Assembly: GCA_002293455.1 (NCBI GenBank)
Contig: DBDH01000102.1
Coordinates: 1 to 26,415, forward strand
Direction of reading: 5' to 3'
DNA: 26,415 nucleotides
Origin: Treponema sp. UBA937
GTDB taxonomy: Bacteria > Spirochaetota > Spirochaetia > Treponematales > Breznakiellaceae
The translations under genes were made by a program, and so were the position numbers. Shown here piece after piece: positions 13,835 to 21,503 of the stretch; positions within the stretch are counted from its first letter, which is position 1, and the number at the start of each line of letters is the position of its first letter. The notes beneath the pieces were generated by a model, which was given only the letters and a program-made list of their open reading frames with translations, searched no databases and was not told where the DNA came from.

Positions 13835-16390
13835 TCAGCTTTTTTCTTTGGTACCTTTTGAAAGATACCTGCCGAGCATGTCCAAAAGCACATCCAGCGC
13901 AATGGGTTTTCCCAGATGATTATTCATGCCGGATTTCCTGGCGTTCTCTACATCCTCATGAAGAACATTTGCCGTCATTGCTATGATAATAACATTTTTT
14001 GCGTCGGGATGGAAGGCGGAACGGATGCTTTCTGTGGCGGTCAAGCCGTCCATTACCGGCATCTGAATATCCATGAGGATAAGATCATAATACCCCGGAG
14101 GAGAAGAAACGAGTTTTTCAAGCGCTTCTTTTCCATTCAAGGCTGTTTCGGTGGTAACCCCGGTGCTTGACAACAATTCAAGGACAATTTCCTGATTAAT
14201 TTCGACGTCATCGACAACAAGAATGCGTTTACCGGTAAAATCATAGATTCCGGCATCCGGACCGTCGTCCTGAAAAACATTTTCTGCTTCTTCGGGAACA
14301 GATGCTTCACACTGGACGTGAAGCGTAAAAATAAAACAAGCCCCCTTCCCTTCGCCTTCGCTTTCCACCCAAAGTTTACCGCCCATCATTTCAATAAAAT
14401 TCCTCGAAATGGACAAGCCAAGCCCGGTGCCGCCGTATTTTCGTCTTCTCGATCCATCACCCTGTTGAAAAGGATTGAAAAGATGCCCGATATCTTTCCG
14501 CTTAATGCCGATGCCGAAATCCTGCACGGAGAAGCGGAATGATCCAAAGCCGTCCGCATACTTTATTTCTTCTACAGTTAATATGATGGTTCCGTTTTCA
14601 TAAGAAAACTTTACCGCGTTGGAAAGAAGATTCAATAAAACCTGATTCAGCCTAAGAAGATCCGCAAAAATAATATTGTGCGAAATATCTTTCATTTTAT
14701 ATTGCAGATCAAGATTTCTTTCATCCGCTTTCGGTTGAATCATGGAAAGGACAAATTCAATACTGTTATGAATATTAAAAGGCTCAACATCCAGCATCTG
14801 TTTGCCGGCTTCAATTTTTGAATAATCAAGAATGTCGTTCACAATTCCCAAAAGATGGGTGGATGAACTTTCAATTTGATGTAGACAATTTCGGATTTTT
14901 TCCACACTATTTGTTCGTTTTGCTACCTGCGACATTCCAATGATCGCGTTCATAGGCGTCCGTATTTCGTGGCTCATATTTGAAAGGAATTCAGTTTTTG
15001 CCCTGCTCGCATATTCCGCTTCCTGTTTTGCTTCTATCGACGCGGAAATATCGGTCATAATCAGAATAAGAGAACTATCCTCAAAAAAATCATCTTCGGT
15101 GTTTATATGAGAAAAAGAAAGAGAAACCTTCGTCTTTACGATTGAAATATGGTAATAGTGCAATTTACGGGTATAGCTCAAGAGTGATATTTCTTTTGAA
15201 ATCGATAAATTCCCGGTTTCACTGTCCTGTTGATCAATAATATTATCCAAAATCAATAATTCTTCAAAGGACAAGAGCTGTTCAAAGATAGATTCGTTCT
15301 GACTATCCAGATTATGAATTTTTATATAGTGATCCAGCTGCTCATTTGAAAATTGGATTTGTCCTTTCAGATTAAAAAAACCAATTCCTTCAGGAATGAC
15401 ACAAAAATCCTGGCAAACGAGGTCCATAGTTTTGTTTACCCCGTGAATGATATTGTAATAATCGCCTTCATATTTGGATTCGTCAGCCCTCGCGGTGATA
15501 TTTCCCCGGCGGACTTGCCGCATCATGTGTTCAATGTCGCTGATCAGTCCGTATGTCGTATGAGCCACGCTTTCAAAGGATCCGCTCAATTTGCTGATTT
15601 CATCATTCCGTTTATACAGCGATTTAGGCATAGCCGCGGACATATCGCCCTTTGAAATCCTGACAGCATAATTGATGATATGTTGGAACGGAACCGTTAA
15701 AGTATAATGTGATGTAATACACAATGTAACAAGAAATACAATAAAACCTACAATCACCACGGTTAAATATGCTGTTCTATACGCGTGTAAGCCGTTATGA
15801 AGCCGGGCAATATCTATATCGGTGCCGACAAAGGCCACTGTCTGTCCCGCTGAATTAAAAATGGGAGCATAGGCATAAAAGAGTCCGCCGAAAGCGCTGT
15901 TTCTGGCATACCTGGCTCTGTCAAAGGCCTCACCGGAGACAAGAACCTCCCTATGGCCGGCAAATTCTTCAATAGGCTCGCTTAAACCAAGGGCATAATT
16001 CTGTCCTGCCCAGTCGCGGACATCGGCATCATACACATAGTTAAGCTCTCCCGGCACTCCTGTATCCGCTATAATATAAAAACATTTCACATCGAAGCGG
16101 TTTTTAAGAATATCCAGATTTTCCGCAAAATTGATGTATTCATCATCCACAGTCATATTTTCTACATAACGTTCTACAAAATCTCCATTAATAACGTAAG
16201 AAACATGGGCGTTGACCGCCAGACATAATTGATTGCAATAACTATGGAAAACGTTCCAGGAATTTTTCAAACTGATCATTGTTAAGATTATTGTCATTAT
16301 CATAAAGATAGCGCAGCTAAAAAATCCGATATAACATGATATTTTGTGATTATATCCCAATGTTATTTTTCTTTTATTTTTAAATATCAT
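13835..16390 (-). CDS. Hybrid sensor histidine kinase with periplasmic Cache-like domain
   Basis: 851 residues from the ATG at 16390 (AGGAG eight bases upstream). Order: membrane helix (about 17-40), periplasmic Cache-like sensor (about 41-203; FYIIADTGVPGELNYVYD, FYAYAPIFNSAGQTVAFVGTDID), second helix (207-228), HAMP (about 229-285), a PAS-like region (about 325-450), HisKA with His474 in FLSNMSHEIRTPMNAIIG, HATPase with N591, DFGIGI (624-629) and GGTGLGLS (653-660), and a receiver domain with acidic pair D727-D728, phospho-acceptor Asp774 (ILMDIQMPVMDG) and Lys828. No histidine phosphotransfer domain or response regulator is adjacent, so the output partner is elsewhere. The ligand is unknown. 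Confidence 0.93.
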   Translation of the reverse strand: MIFKNKRKITLGYNHKISCYIGFFSCAIFMIMTIILTMISLKNSWNVFHSYCNQLCLAVNAHVSYVINGDFVERYVENMTVDDEYINFAENLDILKNRFDVKCFYIIADTGVPGELNYVYDADVRDWAGQNYALGLSEPIEEFAGHREVLVSGEAFDRARYARNSAFGGLFYAYAPIFNSAGQTVAFVGTDIDIARLHNGLHAYRTAYLTVVIVGFIVFLVTLCITSHYTLTVPFQHIINYAVRISKGDMSAAMPKSLYKRNDEISKLSGSFESVAHTTYGLISDIEHMMRQVRRGNITARADESKYEGDYYNIIHGVNKTMDLVCQDFCVIPEGIGFFNLKGQIQFSNEQLDHYIKIHNLDSQNESIFEQLLSFEELLILDNIIDQQDSETGNLSISKEISLLSYTRKLHYYHISIVKTKVSLSFSHINTEDDFFEDSSLILIMTDISASIEAKQEAEYASRAKTEFLSNMSHEIRTPMNAIIGMSQVAKRTNSVEKIRNCLHQIESSSTHLLGIVNDILDYSKIEAGKQMLDVEPFNIHNSIEFVLSMIQPKADERNLDLQYKMKDISHNIIFADLLRLNQVLLNLLSNAVKFSYENGTIILTVEEIKYADGFGSFRFSVQDFGIGIKRKDIGHLFNPFQQGDGSRRRKYGGTGLGLSISRNFIEMMGGKLWVESEGEGKGACFIFTLHVQCEASVPEEAENVFQDDGPDAGIYDFTGKRILVVDDVEINQEIVLELLSSTGVTTETALNGKEALEKLVSSPPGYYDLILMDIQMPVMDGLTATESIRSAFHPDAKNVIIIAMTANVLHEDVENARKSGMNNHLGKPIALDVLLDMLGRYLSKGTKEKS

Positions 16391-16535
16391 AGTTACTCCT
16401 GATGAAAAATTAACATGAGGAAAAAACATCGCTGTCTAAACCGCATGTTCACAGGTTTCACTATTAATAATAAAGGATTATCCAATATTAACCAGCTTAT
16501 TGTTCACTTTTCTGTTCTGTTTCCTTACTTTTTCG
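16391..16535. other. Divergent intergenic region between kinase and bioY
   Basis: An AT-rich 145-base stretch with no gene, holding the kinase's upstream region (ribosome-binding site near 16391-16400) and T-rich sequence before the bioY promoter. I see no clear kinase promoter. Confidence 0.5.
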
Positions 16536-16564
16536 TTGACAAATATATAGTTTTTCGTTAACCT
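16536..16564 (+). promoter_or_regulatory. Promoter of the biotin operon
   Basis: TTGACA (16536-16541) is a perfect -35. With a 17-base spacer the -10 is TAACCT (16559-16564), lying inside the left arm of the BirA-like box. Transcription would start near 16571, only about four bases before the bioY ATG. Confidence 0.55.
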
Positions 16565-16583
16565 GTTGTTTATTATGGTTAAC
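16557..16583 (+). promoter_or_regulatory. BirA operator (BirA box)
   Basis: GTTAACC (16557-16563) and GGTTAAC (16577-16583) are perfect inverted arms separated by 13 bases, and the match extends to 10 of 11 positions (TTTCGTTAACC versus TTTTGTTAACC). This is the GTTAACC form of the conserved BirA box found before biotin genes. It covers the -10, the start site and the bioY start codon, so a bound BirA-bio-AMP dimer would block transcription. The birA gene of this operon encodes the needed DNA-binding domain. The spacer looks slightly short compared with the usual 14-16 that I recall. Confidence 0.8.
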
Positions 16584-17183
16584 AAAAAAACAGCTTTAGG
16601 AATTGCGCGAAACCGGTATGTTTTTACCGCTGTGTTTGCCGCAATGATAGCGGTCTCGGGGTTCTTTATTCTTCCTCTGCCGGGCGGAGTACCGATTGTA
16701 TTAAAAAACATGTTTGTGGTTCTTTCGGGGACTATTCTGGGCAGTTTCTACGGCGGAATCGCGGTTTTCATTTTTATCGCGGCGGGCCTTGCGGGAATTC
16801 CGGTATTTGTAATTCCGGGCGGTCCCGGTGTTTTTAACACACCTTTGGGCGGTTACATTATCGGATATTTCGCCGCGAGCCTTTGCGCGGGACTTATTGC
16901 CGGACTTCCCAAAGTAAGTGAAAAAAAAGTACGTCCCGTTCTTTTAATCAAGCTCTGCGCTGCTTCCTTGCTTGGCTTTGCGCTTATTCTCCTCTGTGGC
17001 TCGCTTTACATGATGCGCCTTAACTCCCTTTCTTTTAAAGCGGCGATAATCGCGGGTTCCGCTCCTTTCGTTTTTGGAGACATCGTAAAATTCGCGATCA
17101 GCATACCGCTGGGGCTTAAACTGCGTCCGATAGCGGCCCGTTATCTGAATCCTAACGGAGAGGCAAGATCATCAACGCCGTAA
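16575..17183 (+). CDS. bioY: Biotin ECF transporter substrate-binding protein BioY
   Basis: 202 residues, usual BioY size, very hydrophobic with about six membrane helices. Family features include FILPLPGGVPIVLKNMFVVLSGTILG (31-56) and the glycine-rich PGGPGVFNTPLGGYIIGYFA (81-100), the equivalent of the BioY biotin-binding loop. BioY binds biotin and is energised by BioM and BioN, encoded directly downstream. The ATG at 16575 has no Shine-Dalgarno sequence, and the predicted transcript begins about four bases before it, so translation may be leaderless; a TTG at 16566 is upstream in frame but equally lacks a site. It heads the operon controlled by the BirA box and overlaps the bioM N terminus by about 16 bases. 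Confidence 0.93.
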   Translation: MVNKKTALGIARNRYVFTAVFAAMIAVSGFFILPLPGGVPIVLKNMFVVLSGTILGSFYGGIAVFIFIAAGLAGIPVFVIPGGPGVFNTPLGGYIIGYFAASLCAGLIAGLPKVSEKKVRPVLLIKLCAASLLGFALILLCGSLYMMRLNSLSFKAAIIAGSAPFVFGDIVKFAISIPLGLKLRPIAARYLNPNGEARSSTP

Positions 17184-17941
17184 GCCTTGAAAACGTTACC
17201 AAATATTTTCCCGTTTACGATGAACATCTTCCGGAAACAGAACGCGTGCGTAATGGACGTTTTTACGCGCTGGAAGACATTTCTTTTACTTTGGAAAAAG
17301 GCAGCTGTACAATCATAGCGGGCGCGAACGGGTCGGGGAAAAGTCTTTTAATGTCGATTATCGCGGGACTGGAAACGCCCGATTCAGGCATCGTAAAAAC
17401 CACAGGACGCGCCGGACTTGTGTTCCAGGAACCGGACGCTCAAATATTGGGGGAAACTCCGCGGGAAGACATCGCGTTCGGTCCGCGGAATCAGGGGCTT
17501 TCAAAAACCGAAATAAAGGAACGGGTGGAAAGCGCCCTTGCCGAAACAGGTTTAACAGACAGAGCGGACTTCCCTGCCCGTTCGCTTTCGGGCGGCGAAA
17601 AACGCCGTCTTGCCGCGGCCGGCGTACTGGCAATGAACGCCGAAATCATCATTTTTGATGAACCTTACGCTAACATGGACTTTCCGGGCGTAACGCAGAT
17701 AAATCGTCTTTTAAAAAAACTCATCGCGGATGGTAAAACGGTCATTATTCTTACGCACGAACTTGAGAAATGCTTATCCCTTGCAAATCATTTCATTGTT
17801 CTTTTTAAAGGGAAAAAAGTGTTTGACGGAAGCGCCGGCGGCGCATTGCAGCTTAACAGGGAATCAAATCTTGAAGACTGGGGGATTCATCATCCTTTAC
17901 ACAGAGGAGCAAAAACGATGGAAGATTTGTTATGGCTGTAG
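17168..17941 (+). CDS. bioM: Biotin ECF transporter ATPase BioM (EcfA), apparent AUC start
   Basis: About 257 residues if started at 17168. ABC motifs: Walker A GANGSGKS (52-59), Q-loop FQEPDAQI (86-93), signature LSGGEKRR (140-147), Walker B IIFDEPYANMD (161-171) and the switch LTHE (about 194). ABC homology starts at INAVSLENVTKYFP, including the A-loop aromatic, yet the frame has no ATG, GTG or TTG before GTG at 17246, which would delete this first strand. GGAGAGG at 17157-17163 sits four bases before ATC at 17168, so initiation at AUC is suggested; a sequencing error is the alternative. The frame is closed upstream by a TAA at 17153. It overlaps bioY at its start and bioN at its end. Confidence 0.85.
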   Translation: MINAVSLENVTKYFPVYDEHLPETERVRNGRFYALEDISFTLEKGSCTIIAGANGSGKSLLMSIIAGLETPDSGIVKTTGRAGLVFQEPDAQILGETPREDIAFGPRNQGLSKTEIKERVESALAETGLTDRADFPARSLSGGEKRRLAAAGVLAMNAEIIIFDEPYANMDFPGVTQINRLLKKLIADGKTVIILTHELEKCLSLANHFIVLFKGKKVFDGSAGGALQLNRESNLEDWGIHHPLHRGAKTMEDLLWL

Positions 17942-18630
17942 GAAAACGAGAGGGAATATTCAAATATAAAACCGTAAAAGGCCCCTTACATAAGGTCCCG
18001 GCTTTGGTAAAATTGCTATTGCTTCTGCCGCTGTCCGTCTTTTTTATGTCTCTCTCCTCTGTGTACCTTACGGCGGGGATCATCGCAGCTTGTGTATGCG
18101 CTTTCCTCTGTAGATTTACCTTACGCGAACAATTAACAGACCTGAAGCCCGCCTTCTTTTACACGGTTTTAATGTACGCACTTTCGGTATTTTCAAGATT
18201 GATCGATACATGGAACACATTCCCCTCTTTCTCTCTTGTATTTTTGCTGACACCCAATCCGGATTTTTTACGTATAAGTTTACGCCTTGTTCTCATTATC
18301 CAATTATCTTCTCTCTTGTTCCGAACGACGAGTCAAGGAGAGTTAAGGGAAGCATTATTTGCGCTGGAACTTGGTTTCAAGCGTTTCTTAGCAAAAATCT
18401 TTTTTCAAAAGAAACAAGTGAAAACGGAAAACCGTTTTTCCGGATACATTGCCCTTTTCCTGTGTTTTATACCGGAAATATTTGAGAACTGGACTTTCAT
18501 CAATACGGCGTGGAAAGCCAGAGGCGGCAAACAAGGATTCGCTAAAATAAAAACGCTTACTTTTATGCTGATTTCGTTTAGCATGGAAAAGGCGGCGCTC
18601 AAAGCGAAGGCATTAGAAGCAAGGCGGTAA
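17932..18630 (+). CDS. bioN: Biotin ECF transporter transmembrane coupling protein BioN (EcfT)
   Basis: 232 residues with about five membrane helices (for example LLLLLPLSVFFMSLSSVYLTAG). The cytoplasmic coupling helices carry two Ala-Arg-Gly-type signatures, KARGGKQG and the C-terminal KALEARR, which bind the ATPase in EcfT proteins. It would link BioM to BioY. Its ATG overlaps the end of bioM by ten bases and has no strong site of its own, so it is probably translated by coupling. The first charged segment (REGIFKYKTVKGPLHK) is longer than the hydrophobic start of some homologues. Confidence 0.88.
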   Translation: MAVGKREGIFKYKTVKGPLHKVPALVKLLLLLPLSVFFMSLSSVYLTAGIIAACVCAFLCRFTLREQLTDLKPAFFYTVLMYALSVFSRLIDTWNTFPSFSLVFLLTPNPDFLRISLRLVLIIQLSSLLFRTTSQGELREALFALELGFKRFLAKIFFQKKQVKTENRFSGYIALFLCFIPEIFENWTFINTAWKARGGKQGFAKIKTLTFMLISFSMEKAALKAKALEARR

Positions 18631-19659
18631 ATGATGAAAAAATATTCCGGTAAAGCGCATCTTCTTTCCCTTTTACGGGAAAAACAGGGAGAAGCGGTAA
18701 GCGGCAATGTGCTCGCAAAACAAATCGGCGTTTCCAGAGTGGCTGTTTGGAAAACGGTACAGGCTCTGCTTGTTGCAGGATATGCCATACAAACAGGGGA
18801 AAGCGGGTATTTCCTTGAGCCAAAAGACGAAAAAGATTTTTTATATCCCTGGGAATTCGGCGAAAAGGAACACATGTTTTTCCATTATGATAGCACGAGC
18901 AGCACTATGGACAGGGCGAAGGAAATGGCTTTAAAGGGAACGGACGGCGGTTCGGTGTTTACCTCGGAAAAACAAAGCGCGGGCAGAGGACAATACGGCA
19001 GAACCTGGGTTTCCCGTTCCGGCGGTCTTTTCTTTTCGATACTGGAACGTCCGCGTTTAACAATAGCAGACTATACTCAATGTCCGCTTGTCACACAAAT
19101 TGCGGCCGCGCGGGTTATTTCAAAAGTGTGCGGGAAAAACGCGTATCTTCGCTGGCCGAACGATGTTTACATAGACCGCCGAAAAATCGCGGGTATTACC
19201 GCAGAAGTTTCCGGCGAAGGAGGAGTAATTTCATGGCTTTCGCTTGGAATCGGGGTGAATGTGAATAATCCCGCCCCCAGCACAAAGGCTGTAAGCTGTG
19301 CGGAAATTACCGGCCGTAATATCTCAAGACGGGAAATATTAAACGATATTCTTGACGAAACAAAAAAGGTAAAAAAAGAGTTCGGCACACAAAGCGTTTA
19401 TCCGCGGGGAAATCCCGCGCTGTCCGCGGAATGGAATTCTCTTTCAGACCGCATAGGAGCCAAAGCGCTGATCTTTGAACCGGAAAAAGGCAGGGAACAT
19501 TTTTCCGTTGATAAACCGGAACGTATTCTTGCACGGGGAATATTTTCCGGCATTGATTCCGAGGGAAGATGCATACTGAAAACAGAAAACGATGCGGAAA
19601 CACCGGTTTTGTATTTTAACCAAGGTTCCGGTTCGCTTGTCTTTTTGAACGATTATTAA
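18631..19659 (+). CDS. birA: Bifunctional biotin ligase/biotin operon repressor BirA
   Basis: 342 residues. The N terminus (about 5-60) is a winged helix-turn-helix (LLREKQGEAVSGNVLAKQIG, VSRVAVWKTVQAL, GYAIQTGESGYFL), so this is the DNA-binding class of BirA. The catalytic part has the bio-AMP loop SAGRGQYGRTW (116-126), RWPNDV (174-179) and KIAGI (185-189), followed by a C-terminal beta-barrel domain. It makes biotinyl-AMP, biotinylates acceptor proteins such as acetyl-CoA carboxylase, and represses the operon through the box over bioY. The start (ATGATG) abuts the bioN stop and uses AAGGCGG within bioN. Encoding both the importer and its repressor makes a direct feedback loop. Confidence 0.95.
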   Translation: MMKKYSGKAHLLSLLREKQGEAVSGNVLAKQIGVSRVAVWKTVQALLVAGYAIQTGESGYFLEPKDEKDFLYPWEFGEKEHMFFHYDSTSSTMDRAKEMALKGTDGGSVFTSEKQSAGRGQYGRTWVSRSGGLFFSILERPRLTIADYTQCPLVTQIAAARVISKVCGKNAYLRWPNDVYIDRRKIAGITAEVSGEGGVISWLSLGIGVNVNNPAPSTKAVSCAEITGRNISRREILNDILDETKKVKKEFGTQSVYPRGNPALSAEWNSLSDRIGAKALIFEPEKGREHFSVDKPERILARGIFSGIDSEGRCILKTENDAETPVLYFNQGSGSLVFLNDY

Positions 19660-19689
19660 TATATGCGGTTGGAAGATTAATAAATAAAG

Positions 19690-19714
19690 CCTGTCCGCCC
19701 AAACAGCGGACAGG
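19690..19714. terminator. Strong GC hairpin after birA
   Basis: CCTGTCCGC (19690-19698) pairs perfectly with GCGGACAGG (19706-19714) around a 7-base loop, about 30 bases after the birA stop. No T-run follows on the plus strand; on the minus strand it is followed by CTTTATTTATT. It probably ends the biotin operon transcript, or backs up the regulator's terminator. Confidence 0.5.
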
Positions 19715-19749
19715 ACAAGGCAAACAGAAGACCAATAAAGAGAAGGAGT

Positions 19750-19792
19750 AAAAAAAACCGTGCAGCAAGGGACTATCCCTTAACACATGGTT
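19750..19792 (-). terminator. Terminator of the CheY-like gene
   Basis: On the minus strand AACCATGT pairs with GCACGGTT (one mismatch, one wobble) around an inner perfect hairpin, AAGGGA-TAG-TCCCTT, and is followed by a run of T residues. It lies 15 bases after the stop of the response-regulator gene. The nested hairpin and T-run make this the clearest intrinsic terminator in the window. Confidence 0.65.
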
Positions 19793-19806
19793 AATTTCAA
19801 AAAATA

Positions 19807-20244
19807 TTACCGTTTAAGAACTGTCACTACCCGTTCCAGTACCTTCTTCCGGTCCAGCGGTTTTACAATGTAACTCTTTGCGCCAAGAAGAAGAGACTTT
19901 TTGACAACATCTTCTTTTCCCAGAGCACTCACCATAATTACAGTAGCGTTTTTGTCGAATTCCAGGATTTTTTCAAGGGCTGTAACGCCGTCCATCACCG
20001 GCATCGTTATATCCATAGTTACGAGGTCAATATTCGGATATAACTCCTTATACTTTTCAACACCCTGAGCTCCATCCGCTGCAGTATCTGCAACTTCATA
20101 ACCTTCAGATGTAAAAATCTGCCCCAATTGTTTAGCAATAAACATTGAATCATCTACAACGAGTACCCGGTAAGATCCGCCTTCCGGTTTTATTCCGTCA
20201 GGATCTTTTTCATTGATACTGGGCATATCACTCTTTGCTATCAT
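19807..20244 (-). CDS. CheY-like single-domain response regulator
   Basis: 145 residues: a 23-residue charged N-terminal extension, then one receiver domain. Key residues are D31 and D32 (VVDDSMF), phospho-acceptor D78 in LVTMDITMPVMDG, S106 in IMVSALG and K128 in YIVKPL. There is no output domain, so it acts by protein contact, as CheY does at the flagellar motor, or as a phosphate shuttle. Chemotaxis is plausible but no che or fli gene is in view. The hybrid kinase at 13835-16390 lacks a partner and is a speculative source of phosphate. AGGAG precedes the ATG. The gene has its own promoter and terminator and is probably monocistronic. Confidence 0.9.
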   Translation of the reverse strand: MIAKSDMPSINEKDPDGIKPEGGSYRVLVVDDSMFIAKQLGQIFTSEGYEVADTAADGAQGVEKYKELYPNIDLVTMDITMPVMDGVTALEKILEFDKNATVIMVSALGKEDVVKKSLLLGAKSYIVKPLDRKKVLERVVTVLKR

Positions 20245-20269
20245 GCGGTACGCTCCTCTATACTATATA

Positions 20270-20298
20270 ATCTTATGCCAAGAGATATTTCAAGTCAA
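20270..20298 (-). promoter_or_regulatory. Promoter of the CheY-like gene
   Basis: On the minus strand TTGACT (20293-20298), a 17-base spacer and TAAGAT (20270-20275) form a good sigma70-type promoter, with AGGAG about 20 bases further on before the ATG. Confidence 0.6.
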
Positions 20299-20476
20299 GG
20301 CTGAACATAATTCTATATCGGCAAAACAAAGGCTCCACCGGAGCTTATTCAGCGATTTTAAAAAGATAGTTTTCAGGCTTGCCCTTACAGTATATATTAT
20401 AACAGAAATTAAGCCAGTACAGGAAGAGAAGTTTTTACAATTTTTTTTCAAATTTTGCTCCGGAGAAGATAAGATA

Positions 20477-21460
20477 ATGAACAAAGCGTTTTTTTTAGCG
20501 CCGATGGCGGAACTAAGCCACCGCGCCCTTCGGGAATTGATTTTTTCTTTCGGCGGAGTTGATGAATATTTCACCGAAATGATCAATGCCCCGTCACTTT
20601 TGAGCGGCGGACCGTTGGAACGGTATTATATTGACGCGGAACCTTGTCCTGAAAAAATTGTTTTTCAATTGGTTGGAGCCGACGCGGAAAAACTTGCCTC
20701 CGCGGCATCAATATTAGATAAACTTGCATGTAAGGGGATCGACATTAACATGGGATGTTCGGCACCTGCCATTACAAAATACGGCGCGGGCGTAAAATGG
20801 ATGTTTCATCCTGAAAAAGCCCGGCGGATGGCGGGTTTGGTGAGAAAATCCACAAATAAACGATTAAGCGTGAAAATGAGACTTGGACCGGAAGAAAAAT
20901 TTGAGTATCTTTTGCCGTTTTGTAAAGGATTGATTGAAGAAGGCGTAGAGTTAATTACGCTGCATCCGAGAACCGCAAAAGAAAAGTTTAAAGGCCGGGC
21001 GCGCTGGAATTATGTTGCCGATCTAAAAAAGGAATTATCTGTCCCTGTGGCGGGAAACGGCGATGTTTCTTCTTTGGAAGAACTTGTTTCCCGCGCGGAT
21101 GGCCCCTGGGACGCGGTCATGGTCGGCCGTTTGGCGGTAAAATGTCCCTGGATTTTTGCCGCCGCCAGGCAATCGATGGGCAGCCAATCGGTAACAGATG
21201 TTCCTTCCGCGGTAAACGTGATTAACTCAGTTAACCTGGAAGAAACCGCGTTCCGCTATCTTGAATTATTGGAAAAGTATCAGCCTGTGGAATTTCATAA
21301 AAGCCGGGCGCACCGGTTTTTCCAATACTATTGCGGAAACATGTTTTGGGGAAATTATCTTATGAATTTACTTGGCAGGGAAAAGGAAATACCCACAATG
21401 CGGAAAATCCTCAAAGAGTATTTCAATGAGCATCCTGACGAAAGGGAACATAAAATCTAA
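20477..21460 (+). CDS. tRNA-dihydrouridine synthase (Dus family)
   Basis: 327 residues from the ATG at 20477 (GGAGAAG nine bases upstream); the frame is open back to 20213 without a domain. This is an FMN-dependent TIM barrel: LAPMAELSHRALREL (7-21, FMN entry), FTEMINA (32-38), FQLVGADAEKL, the catalytic Cys94 in INMGCSAPAITKYGAG (90-105), VKMRLG (132-137), ITLHPRTAKEKFKG (160-173) and GNGDV (193-197), with a helical tRNA-binding C terminus. It reduces a specific uridine in tRNA. The usual sequence NMGCP reads NMGCSAP here, a small insertion-like change. Which Dus subclass it belongs to cannot be fixed. Confidence 0.9.
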   Translation: MNKAFFLAPMAELSHRALRELIFSFGGVDEYFTEMINAPSLLSGGPLERYYIDAEPCPEKIVFQLVGADAEKLASAASILDKLACKGIDINMGCSAPAITKYGAGVKWMFHPEKARRMAGLVRKSTNKRLSVKMRLGPEEKFEYLLPFCKGLIEEGVELITLHPRTAKEKFKGRARWNYVADLKKELSVPVAGNGDVSSLEELVSRADGPWDAVMVGRLAVKCPWIFAAARQSMGSQSVTDVPSAVNVINSVNLEETAFRYLELLEKYQPVEFHKSRAHRFFQYYCGNMFWGNYLMNLLGREKEIPTMRKILKEYFNEHPDEREHKI

Positions 21461-21462
21461 AA

Positions 21463-21495
21463 AATGAGGAAAGAAAGCCTAACTCTTTCCTCATT
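21463..21495 (-). terminator. Terminator of adk
   Basis: AATGAGGAAAGA (21463-21474) and TCTTTCCTCATT (21484-21495) form a perfect 12-bp stem with a nine-base loop. On the minus strand it is followed at once by a T-run (TTTTTTAG), so it terminates adk. It lies between the convergent dus and adk genes and may stop both. Confidence 0.75.
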
Positions 21496-21503
21496 ACTCT
21501 TCG

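Noticed and set aside
13810..13902. Longer start for the iron-sulfur flavoprotein
   Set aside because: It overlaps the kinase gene's 3' end, and the flavodoxin fold begins at MRVLAINGSP with GAGGGG upstream.
19758..19783. Seven-codon GTG mini-frame behind AGGAGT
   Set aside because: The spacing is too long and it sits within the terminator structure of the CheY-like gene.
20213..20476. Longer start for the Dus protein
   Set aside because: The extension overlaps the CheY-like gene's promoter and lacks homology; GGAGAAG marks the ATG at 20477.
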